From NCBI GenBank assembly GCA_022729835.1, contig DZBC01000108.1, positions 1 to 7,078 on the forward strand: a stretch of DNA of 7,078 nt, read 5' to 3'. The position numbers were made by a program, and so were the translations under genes. The DNA comes from Sulfuricurvum sp. (GTDB taxonomy: Bacteria > Campylobacterota > Campylobacteria > Campylobacterales > Sulfurimonadaceae). Below are positions 1 through 5,831 of the stretch, one piece after another. The notes beneath the pieces were generated by a model, which did no database searches, was not told the origin of the DNA, and saw nothing but the letters and a program-made list of their open reading frames with translations. How positions within the stretch are numbered: position 1 is the first letter of the stretch; every line of letters begins with the position of its first letter.

Positions 1-50
1 AGTGGCCGGATGTTCTGCGCGATTGGTGGCCGGATGCGCCGTTATATGCA
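1..50. mobile_element. Terminus of an IS21-family-like insertion sequence (partial, cut by window edge)
   Basis: The first 50 bases carry two copies of GTGGCCGGATG (2-12 and 26-36) at a 24-base period. The stretch closes with ...ATATGCA at 44-50. Read on the minus strand, the element would start TGCATATAACGGCGCATCCG. Terminal TG...CA with nested tandem repeats of this GTGGCCGGATG type is, as I remember, the end structure of a group of IS21-family (istA/istB) elements. No transposase is in view, so the family call rests on the end alone. The boundary at about base 50 is supported by the adjoining 7TM-DISM reading frame. It codes hydrophobic membrane sequence up to about base 52 and then turns into a non-membrane, His/Pro/Ala-rich tail translated from the repeat. 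The target duplication cannot be seen because the other end is outside the window. Confidence 0.6.
2..36 (+). repeat. Two direct copies of GTGGCCGGATG, 24-base period
   Basis: Exact 11-base copies lie at 2-12 and 26-36. Each is followed by a more loosely conserved stretch (TTCTGCGCGATTG and CGCCGTTATATG). The spacing and position at the end of the putative IS21-type element fit transposase-binding repeats, and more copies may lie left of the window. The repeat itself is a direct observation; its role as transposase binding sites is inferred. Confidence 0.8.
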
Positions 51-1044
51 CCTTGGGAATCCAACCGGCAATGAAAAAGAGGGCAAAACGGTTGCCACGG
101 CGCCATACCATGATGCCCGGAATGATCATTACAAAAGGCAGCAATGCCGCCGCGTATACGCCCAGCTCCATCACCAAATGATACGGCAGTACAAAGCTTG
201 CCAGCGCAAGCACCCCATAGAGATACGCTGCACCATACAGCACGGTATCAAGGGTACGGTGGTAGCGGCGCGTCTGCAAAAATACACGCGCAAAAAGCGC
301 CACAAAGGCCATATAACCACACATCAGCAGATTGTACATCTGTTCATTAAGTGCCATGGCATCACCCCAGATATAGAGCCGTGCATACCCAAAGATCGAG
401 AAGTTGAGCAGCCCAAAAAGCAGAATATAGAGGGCGTAGTAGAGGTAGAGGCGTTGGCGCAGCAGATAATAAAATGAAAAGGCATAAAACGAGAGCAGTA
501 GCATGGCGCCGAGCATCAGACTAAGAATCATACTTTGGCGCTGCTGGGCCTCGATAAAGGCGCGTTGGCTGTAGAGGTACAGAGGAATCTGCAGGGCATC
601 CTTGCCTTCGATGCGCCAATAGAGCTCTTGGTGCGCTCCTGCCTCTAAAACATGGCTAAAGATGATACCACCGGCATGATAGGAGTGCTGTGCAAGCGGC
701 ACATGGTCGCCCCCGCGCTGGTGGGTGATGATGCGCCCCTCATCCAGCACATAAAAATCAACCGTATCGATCCAAGCAGTCTGAATCTTGTTAAAGAGCT
801 GCTGTGTGGCACTAGAATGCAGGCGTAGGCGCAACCAATAGACCTGATCGGTAAAGTGAAAATAGAGGTAGGCGTTGGGATTGGGCATAAAAGCAGCGTC
901 GCGCAGACGCAAGACGTCGCGTTCATCACTGATCAATATTTCGACCTCAGAGGCGAGTTGCGCTTGGTAAAAATCGGCGTCAAGCTCTAAGCCACCCCAA
1001 AGCGGCGCCCAAATCGCCAATAGCAGAAGCAAAAAACGCTGCAT
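51..1044 (-). pseudogene. 7TM-DISM membrane sensor, truncated by the insertion at its 3' side
   Basis: This is the N-terminal part of a 7TM-DISM (diverse intracellular signalling module) receptor, about 331 genuine codons. Residues 1-18 are a signal peptide (MQRFLLLLLAIWAPLWGG). Residues about 22-155 form a beta-rich extracytoplasmic domain resembling 7TMR-DISMED2, with the typical 'YWLRLRL' strand at 69-75. Membrane helices follow at about 170-194, 198-218, 236-257, 265-286 and 290-313, and a sixth starts near 318 (FALFFIAGWIP). There the membrane sequence stops: codons 332-348 are read from the insertion-sequence end. The remaining helices and the output domain, in this family usually GGDEF or histidine kinase, are missing here, so the gene is probably non-functional. 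ATG at 1044 lies 4 bases after the purT stop with no clear Shine-Dalgarno, which suggests an operon and translational coupling. The extracellular ligand is unknown. The frame stays open to base 1, so a fused product is possible. Confidence 0.75.
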
Positions 1045-1048
1045 ACGA

Positions 1049-2212
1049 TTAATGATCACTAACCTGTTCAATCATTGCCTTGGCCTTCTCCAGCGCTTCT
1101 TCAGCCTTGCCGGAGACCAGCAACACCGCCATGCGTCGGCCTACGTGCGCTTCGGGTTTGCCAAAGATACGTACAAAACTTTCAGGGGTAAACAAAGCAT
1201 CATCCACATTGATCATCGGATCATGCGCCTCGTTTTTAGCCTTGTACGCCGCGCTCGCCCCTTCGCTGTAAAAGCTAAAGCCCAGCGGCAAGCCCAAAAC
1301 AGCCCTTACATGTAAGGCAAATTCGCTCTGGCTTTGGGTGATGAGCGTCACCATGCCCGTATCGTGCGGACGGGGTGATACTTCACTAAAATAGACCTCA
1401 TCACCCTTCACAAACAGCTCCACCCCAAAGATCCCCCGACCGCCCAGACCGTCGGTGATCGTCTTGGCAATGGCGTGCGCACCCTGTAGCGCGGCAGGAC
1501 TCATACGCATCGGCTGCCAGCTAAAGACGTAGTCGCCATCGCGCTGGATATGCCCGATGGGTTCACAAAAGACCGTCTCTACGCCGTTACGCGCCGTGAG
1601 CATCGTGATCTCGTAGTCAAAATCGATAAAGGCCTCGACGATCAGCTCGCTCGCATCACCCCGCGCCTCTTTGGCCATCTCCCAAGAACGCTCCAGATCC
1701 CCAGCAGCCCGCGCCACGCTCTGACCATGCCCCGAGCTGCTCATAACCGGCTTGATGACGCAGGGAAAGCCCATCGCTTCGGCCGCTTCGCTCAAACCTT
1801 CAAAAGTGCTCACAAAGCGGTATGGCCCGGTTTTAAGCCCCAGCTCCTCGGCGGCGAATTTGCGGATGTTTTTGCGGTTCATGGTTTTATTGACCGCTTC
1901 GGCGTTGGGGATAACACAAAAGCCCTCGGCTTCGGCAGCAAAGAGCGCAGAGATACTAATCGCCTCAATTTCAGGCAAAATATAGGTAGGACGCTCAGCG
2001 CGGATTAGATCGAGCAAGCCCTGCTCATCTTGCATGTTGATGGTGTAGCTGCGGTGCGCGACGTGCATGGCCGGAGCGTGCTCATAGCGATCCACAGCGA
2101 TCACTTCAAGCCCAAGGCGCTGCGCCTCTATGGCAACTTCTTTGCCCAGTTCGCCCGAACCCAGCAACATGATTTTTGTAGCACTCTCTTGGAGCGGAGC
2201 GGTAAATTTCAT
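1049..2212 (-). CDS. purT: Formate-dependent phosphoribosylglycinamide formyltransferase (GAR transformylase 2)
   Basis: PurT converts GAR, formate and ATP to formyl-GAR, ADP and phosphate. This is the third step of de novo purine synthesis, done without folate, in the cytoplasm. The 387-residue product matches the family length (E. coli about 392). An N-terminal nucleotide-binding fold carries LLGSGELGKE (16-25) and VIAVDRYEHAPAMHVAHRS (37-55). The ATP-grasp domain starts near 110 (MNRKNIRKFAAEEL) and has IKPVMSSSGHGQS (153-165), the metal-binding region GVELF (263-267) and EVSPRPHDTGMVTL (277-290). The C-terminal domain has RIFGKPEAHVGRR (348-360). I chose the ATG at 2212: AAGG lies 8 bases upstream, and KFTAPLQES aligns with the family start. 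The in-frame ATG at 2284 would add 24 unrelated residues. The gene is intact and heads the transcript that runs into the broken 7TM-DISM gene. Confidence 0.97.
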   Translation of the reverse strand: MKFTAPLQESATKIMLLGSGELGKEVAIEAQRLGLEVIAVDRYEHAPAMHVAHRSYTINMQDEQGLLDLIRAERPTYILPEIEAISISALFAAEAEGFCVIPNAEAVNKTMNRKNIRKFAAEELGLKTGPYRFVSTFEGLSEAAEAMGFPCVIKPVMSSSGHGQSVARAAGDLERSWEMAKEARGDASELIVEAFIDFDYEITMLTARNGVETVFCEPIGHIQRDGDYVFSWQPMRMSPAALQGAHAIAKTITDGLGGRGIFGVELFVKGDEVYFSEVSPRPHDTGMVTLITQSQSEFALHVRAVLGLPLGFSFYSEGASAAYKAKNEAHDPMINVDDALFTPESFVRIFGKPEAHVGRRMAVLLVSGKAEEALEKAKAMIEQVSDH

Positions 2213-2220
2213 GGTAAAAA

Positions 2221-2249
2221 CCTTGTATGAGAAGTTTGTTATTGTAGCA
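2221..2249 (-). promoter_or_regulatory. Candidate purT promoter (extended -10) and ribosome binding site
   Basis: On the minus strand TGCTACAAT (2249-2241) is an extended -10 element with TACAAT, one base off TATAAT. It would start transcription near 2234 and give a leader of about 20 bases. AAGG (2224-2221) sits 8 bases before the ATG at 2212 and decides that start over the one at 2284. No good -35 box is visible, which is normal for epsilonproteobacterial sigma-70 promoters. A second, weaker candidate is TTGACA (2379-2374), a 17-base spacer and TTAAAA (2356-2351). It would give a much longer leader. Confidence 0.4.
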
Positions 2250-2313
2250 TTGTGGCCTTTGAAACTTGTGACACAGGCGGCCACTTCGACTGGATCTTTG
2301 ATATCTGATACTA

Positions 2314-2332
2314 CCGATGCACTCCCGATGCA
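2314..2332. repeat. Tandem CCGATGCA repeat in the purT/selO divergent promoter region
   Basis: CCGATGCA occurs at 2314-2321 and 2325-2332, 11 bases apart, about one helical turn. The second copy runs into the palindrome GATGCATC (2327-2334). The repeat sits midway between the two divergent genes, so it could be an operator for a protein that binds one face of the helix. No known regulator is recognised, and a chance repeat is possible. The rest of 2213-2434 shows no gene. Confidence 0.35.
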
Positions 2333-2422
2333 TCAAATTCTTACGGACTCTTTTAAGCCAAATCCTGCCGATTTGTCAAAGCTGCTTCATAGGACCTTTG
2401 GGAATAATACCGTCAAATACCC

Positions 2423-2428
2423 AAGGAG
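2423..2428 (+). promoter_or_regulatory. Ribosome binding site of selO
   Basis: AAGGAG lies 6 bases before the ATG at 2435. It is a near-ideal Shine-Dalgarno sequence and fixes the selO start. No convincing -10/-35 pair was found for this gene in the 222-base intergenic region. Confidence 0.85.
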
Positions 2429-2434
2429 CATTGC

Positions 2435-4144
2435 ATGCAAGCAGCAACCCATACCTCCGCAAAAATAGAGACGCTCCACGATCTCGCACTGCGCGCAGAC
2501 TATTCCCTTCTCGAGGCGCTTCACGCAGATCCCGAAGCAACGCCCGATGGCGTCGATCATAGACCGCGTCAGGTTTTCAGCGGCCACTACGTCCCCGTTA
2601 ATCCCACACCCATAGAAGCGCCGCACTACATCGCGCATAGCGAACGCTTATTCGCCGAACTGGGCCTCAGCGATACTCTGGCGACATCGGAAGATTTTAT
2701 GCGGATGTTCTCGGGCGATACCTCGCAGCTCCCTAAACCGATGCGCCCTCTTGGATGGGCCTGCGGCTACGCACTCTCTATCTACGGAACCGAGTATTAT
2801 GAGCAGTGCCCCTTTCGCACGGGCAACGGATATGGCGACGGCCGTGCCATCTCCATCTTCGAAGGGGTCTTCAACGCAGAGCGCATGGAGATGCAGCTCA
2901 AAGGCGGCGGCAAGACACCCTACTGTCGGGGTGCTGATGGGCGCGCGGTGCTGCGCTCAAGCATCCGAGAGTTTTTGGCGCAGGAGCATATGCACGCTTT
3001 GGGGGTGCCGACCTCACGATCCTTGAGCCTCTATGCCTCCAAAACCGAAACGGTAAGGCGGCCATGGTTTGCTAGCGGCTCTTACTCCAGAGATCCCGAA
3101 GTGATGATCGAAGAGGCAGTCGCCATTTCGACACGGGTAGCTCCCTCGTTTATTAGGGTGGGCCAGCTCGAACTCTTCGGCCGACGTGCCCGCAAGAACG
3201 AACACCCCAAAGCGACGGAGGAGCTTAAGCAACTGGTGCTGCACCTCATAGATCGGGAATACTCCGATTCTATTGACAAGACGCTCCCTCTGAGTGACAA
3301 GGTGATCTTGCTTGCAGAGGCGTTTGGGGATCGTCTCACTTCGCTGGTCGCAAATTGGATCCGCGTCGGCTACTGCCAGGGGAATTTCAACAGCGACAAC
3401 AGTGCTGCGGGAGGCTTCACCCTTGATTATGGCCCCTTTGGGTTTATTGATCGGTTTGATCCCGGATACCAGCCTTGGACACTCGGCGGCGCACACTTTT
3501 CATTTCTAAACCAGCCTCGGGCGGCTGAGCGCAACTTTGAGATGTTTTGTGGGGCACTGTTGCCACTGCTGGAAAACGATGCGGCGGCGCGAAGCCGGAT
3601 TGATACGATACGCCATGAATTTCCCCGAGTCATGCAAGATAAAATGATGAAGATGTGGGCATCAAAGCTTGGGTTACAGCGCTTTGATGCAACGCTGTTT
3701 AATGAACTGATGAAGCTGATGACGGAGACTTCTGTCGATTACACGATGTTTTTTCGAGAACTCTCAATGATTCCCGATGAAAGTTCTGCGCTCACCGAGA
3801 GCTTTTACGGTGACGATGCGGTTGACCCTGCACTGATGGAGCGCTGGAACGCGTGGCTAAAACGGTGGCGTTCTCTCATCGATGCACCTTCGGCAGAGTC
3901 ACACGAGCAACGCTCCAAGCAGATGCAGCGCGTTAACCCGAAATATACACTTAGAGAGTGGTTTCTTGTCCCGGCTTATAAAGCAGCCGAAAAAGGGGAA
4001 TACGACCCGATAAAAGCACTTCAAGCCGTGATGAACCGACCCTATGACGATCAACCCGGAGAGATTGCAGCGCACTACTACCGCAAGAAACCATCAGAGC
4101 TTTTTGCCATTGCCGGCATCTCCCATGTGAGCTGTTCGTCGTGA
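2435..4144 (+). CDS. selO: Protein adenylyltransferase SelO (YdiU/UPF0061 family), long form
   Basis: SelO has a pseudokinase fold that binds ATP upside down and transfers AMP to Ser, Thr or Tyr of target proteins. In E. coli and mitochondria it is linked to oxidative stress and redox enzymes. The 569-residue product keeps the family blocks: GNGYGDGRAISI (130-141), MQLKGGGKTPYCRGADGRAVLRS (153-175, with Lys156), TRVAPSFIRVG (233-243), NFNSDN (317-322) and LDYGPFGFID (330-339). By comparison with the characterised Pseudomonas enzyme (Asp252, Asn253, Asp262), Asp321, Asn322 and Asp331 should be the catalytic and metal ligands, with identical spacing. The protein ends VSCSS, where Cys567 sits at the place of selenocysteine in animal SelO. 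It is about 90 residues longer than E. coli YdiU (478), with an extended N-terminus and a longer segment after DYGPFGF (YQPWTLGG...NQP). It is a single gene, divergent from purT and convergent with the ATPase, and shows no sign of damage. The targets are unknown. Confidence 0.96.
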   Translation: MQAATHTSAKIETLHDLALRADYSLLEALHADPEATPDGVDHRPRQVFSGHYVPVNPTPIEAPHYIAHSERLFAELGLSDTLATSEDFMRMFSGDTSQLPKPMRPLGWACGYALSIYGTEYYEQCPFRTGNGYGDGRAISIFEGVFNAERMEMQLKGGGKTPYCRGADGRAVLRSSIREFLAQEHMHALGVPTSRSLSLYASKTETVRRPWFASGSYSRDPEVMIEEAVAISTRVAPSFIRVGQLELFGRRARKNEHPKATEELKQLVLHLIDREYSDSIDKTLPLSDKVILLAEAFGDRLTSLVANWIRVGYCQGNFNSDNSAAGGFTLDYGPFGFIDRFDPGYQPWTLGGAHFSFLNQPRAAERNFEMFCGALLPLLENDAAARSRIDTIRHEFPRVMQDKMMKMWASKLGLQRFDATLFNELMKLMTETSVDYTMFFRELSMIPDESSALTESFYGDDAVDPALMERWNAWLKRWRSLIDAPSAESHEQRSKQMQRVNPKYTLREWFLVPAYKAAEKGEYDPIKALQAVMNRPYDDQPGEIAAHYYRKKPSELFAIAGISHVSCSS

Positions 4145-4190
4145 TGTTGTGATTTTTATTGCTTTGAGAACTCATCTGCATCTAAGCAGC

Positions 4191-4304
4191 TTAATAGGCG
4201 AACGGGCATAATGGGAAGTCCGCGTAAAAGCAGACGTTTTGCAAGAGCTCTAATATAAAAATCCCATAAGCCAAAGCAAAGGCATCTAAAGCATCATCTG
4301 ACAC
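4191..4304 (-). pseudogene. Short 37-codon frame downstream of the ATPase, possible C-terminal gene remnant
   Basis: The gap between selO and the ATPase gene (4145-4325) holds no full gene. On the minus strand a GTG-initiated frame encodes 37 residues beginning VSDDALDAFALAYGIFILEL and ending with TAA at 4193-4191. The segment DDALDAFALA resembles the last helix of RNase H-fold nucleases (RuvC/DUF429-like, 'DALDALALAL'), but a match this short is not proof. GGGGGAAG (4323-4316) lies 4 bases before an ATG at 4311, and that ATG opens a different frame which stops after five codons (MICVR). An in-frame TGA (4310-4308) precedes the 37-codon frame. This looks like a frame-disrupted fragment, or no gene at all. 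It starts 22 bases after the ATPase stop. Confidence 0.2.
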
Positions 4305-4325
4305 AAATCATAAAACTTCCCCCGC

Positions 4326-5528
4326 TCACAGCAACATCCCCATCGGGAGAGCTACCAAATCATCACTAAACTCCACCACCATCTCTCCGTTGTAGAACAC
4401 GATACCAAGATACTTTTTGTTATCCCTGTTTTGTAGGTCTATGATATGCTTGAAGTCCTCTTTTTTGACACTGCTGCTCTGCTTTACCTCTATGGCCAAT
4501 ATCTGATTGTCTACTTCGATGATAAAGTCGATCTCTTTTTTATCATTGGTTCTATAGTGAAACATCTGGGATGATTTTTGCAGATAGGAGAGGTGCTTTT
4601 GTAGTTCACCAAACACAAAGGTCTCAAAAACCTGTCCGCTGTAAGCAGAGGCCAGAAGTTGCTCTTTTGAATTGATTCGAAGAATACTGCACAACACGCC
4701 GGTATCGTTAAAAAAGACTTTGGGGGATTTAACAAACTGTTTGCCGATATTGGCAAAGTAGGGCTTTAAGAGCGTTGCTTGGTAGATGCGCGTGAGAATG
4801 GAGAGATAGTTTTCGGTAGTGATATCTTTGATCCCTATGTCATTGCTGAGGCTCGATTTATTCAGCAGCGTCGCACTTCTTGAAGCTAAGATGTTGACAA
4901 ATTTAATGAAGCTATCGATATCACGAATATCGGCCAAATCCCTTGCATCTCTCTCAATGTAGGTTGCTACATACGATTTAAACCATAACTCTTTGGCGAA
5001 TCCTTCAAGCGCTAAAATCTCAGGATACCCTCCCTCTAGGATATGCTTGATGACTTCATCGTCATACTCTCTTTTTGGAAGTTTAAACGCTCTGTTTAGG
5101 AGCTTTTCGATGATATTTTCATCCGATTTGTCGTTTTTCTCTTTTGCGCTCAGCGGATGAAGCCTCAGGGTGCAGAGTCTTCCGGCGAGGGTATCTTTGC
5201 TCTCTTTGTGATCAAGCACATTGGAGCTGCCGGTAAGCAAAAAGGCGCCGTTGGCTCGATTTGAGTCCACATGCATCTTGATGTATTCGAGTAGTGTCGG
5301 TACTTTTTGGATCTCATCAAGACAAATGGGAAGATCAAGATTTTTCAAAAAGCCTTTTGGATTCTCTTTGGCATAAAGCCTTAGCTCTCCGTCATCAAAT
5401 GTGACGTAGTTTTTAAAATTTTCAAGTGCAAGCGTTGATTTACCCACTTGCCTGGCGCCATTGAGCAGTACCACAGGGAACGTTTTAAGAGCGATATGTA
5501 GGATACTTTCCAATGTTCTTTTTTTCAT
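4326..5528 (-). CDS. AAA+ family ATPase with C-terminal DUF4143 domain
   Basis: The protein has 400 residues, the usual length for AAA_14/DUF4143 proteins. Walker A is GARQVGKST (24-32), with Lys30 and Ser31 for nucleotide and magnesium. Walker B is PICLDEIQ (67-74), with Asp71 and Glu72. A sensor-1-like LLTGSSN (97-103) and LAGR (114-117) follow. The DUF4143 part starts near 165 (GGYPEIL) and has YIERDARDL (190-198), VFFNDTGVLCSI (271-282) and YSGQVFETFVFGEL (296-309). Near the end, EIDFII...AIEVKQ places Asp334, Glu347 and Lys349 in the order of a PD-(D/E)XK nuclease core, a known feature of this family's C-terminus. The biological role of these proteins is unsettled: they occur as isolated, mobile cargo-like genes, and toxin-antitoxin or defence links have been proposed. 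The gene is much AT-richer than its neighbours, which suggests transfer. No partner gene is adjacent. Start ATG at 5528 is preceded by AAAGGGG. Confidence 0.93.
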   Translation of the reverse strand: MKKRTLESILHIALKTFPVVLLNGARQVGKSTLALENFKNYVTFDDGELRLYAKENPKGFLKNLDLPICLDEIQKVPTLLEYIKMHVDSNRANGAFLLTGSSNVLDHKESKDTLAGRLCTLRLHPLSAKEKNDKSDENIIEKLLNRAFKLPKREYDDEVIKHILEGGYPEILALEGFAKELWFKSYVATYIERDARDLADIRDIDSFIKFVNILASRSATLLNKSSLSNDIGIKDITTENYLSILTRIYQATLLKPYFANIGKQFVKSPKVFFNDTGVLCSILRINSKEQLLASAYSGQVFETFVFGELQKHLSYLQKSSQMFHYRTNDKKEIDFIIEVDNQILAIEVKQSSSVKKEDFKHIIDLQNRDNKKYLGIVFYNGEMVVEFSDDLVALPMGMLL

Positions 5529-5532
5529 ATTG

Positions 5533-5563
5533 CCCCTTTAAAGATATAATATTTACCATTATA
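5533..5563 (-). promoter_or_regulatory. Promoter -10 and ribosome binding site of the ATPase gene
   Basis: On the minus strand a perfect TATAAT (5563-5558) lies 29 bases before the ATG at 5528. AAAGGGG (5539-5533) lies 4 bases before that ATG. The two give a short leader of about 20 bases. A second TATAAT is at 5577-5572. The surrounding sequence is very AT-rich and no -35 box is evident. The islet gene thus seems to bring its own promoter. Confidence 0.5.
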
Positions 5564-5586
5564 GTATGTAAATTATAAACATAGGT

Positions 5587-5823
5587 ATGCAAGATGTGAG
5601 CTTAAATCGGATGTAAAAGCGGTGCTGGCCGTTATCTTCGTGTGCTTGCTTGAATAAAAATGTACTTTATGACCACGGAAGGTTCTATTGCGATGTGTGC
5701 GACACTTTTGTCAAAATCGGTCAAGAACTCGCCAAAAAGGAGTACCTCCTTATTACCAGAGGCAACGGGTTAAAGATTATTGGCGGCTATAGTATTCTTT
5801 TTACCGATGCACCCATACAATGA
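5587..5823 (+). pseudogene. Small cysteine-rich protein remnant with an in-frame stop
   Basis: From ATG at 5587 nine codons (MQDVSLNRM) run to TAA at 5614. The same frame then stays open for 68 codons to TGA at 5821-5823. The second part looks like real protein. It has cysteines at its residues 3, 9, 11, 25 and 28 (CAC...FYCDVC), which could form a zinc-binding knuckle, then FVKIGQELAKKEYLLITRG and IIGGYSILFTDAPIQ. I do not recognise the family. No ATG lies in the open part; a TTG at 5650 would give 57 residues but has no Shine-Dalgarno. It ends 8 bases before the kinase stop codon, tail to tail, and its upstream end lies next to the AT-rich ATPase promoter. The most likely reading is the 3' remnant of a gene whose front was lost when the ATPase islet arrived. 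A small live gene with an unusual start is the alternative. Together with the promoter above it accounts for the 303 bases between the ATPase and the kinase. Confidence 0.35.
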
Positions 5824-5831
5824 CCAGACCT

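Noticed and set aside
10..477. Plus-strand frame of 155 codons in the 7TM-DISM region
   Set aside because: It is the antisense shadow of the membrane protein: its composition is rich in His, Gln and Arg with no domain logic, and it starts inside the insertion-sequence repeat.
1550..2008. Plus-strand frame of 152 codons opposite purT
   Set aside because: It is a shadow of a well-conserved gene, caused by GC-rich codon usage. It has no ribosome site and no recognisable motif.
2213..2284. Upstream ATG at 2284 extending PurT by 24 residues
   Set aside because: The added residues do not resemble the family, the ATG at 2212 has AAGG at the right distance, and the extension would cover the best promoter candidate.
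4218..4235. Hairpin GTCCGC-GTAAAA-GCAGAC as a terminator between the convergent selO and ATPase genes
   Set aside because: The plus-strand stem has a C-A mismatch in only six pairs, and the following tract is just GTTTTGC. On the minus strand it has a G-U pair but no U-tract. It is too weak to annotate.
5802..5812. TACCGATGCAC also found at 2312-2322, as a possible shared operator
   Set aside because: The second copy lies at the end of the cysteine-rich frame, as a single unphased copy far from any promoter. It is probably chance.
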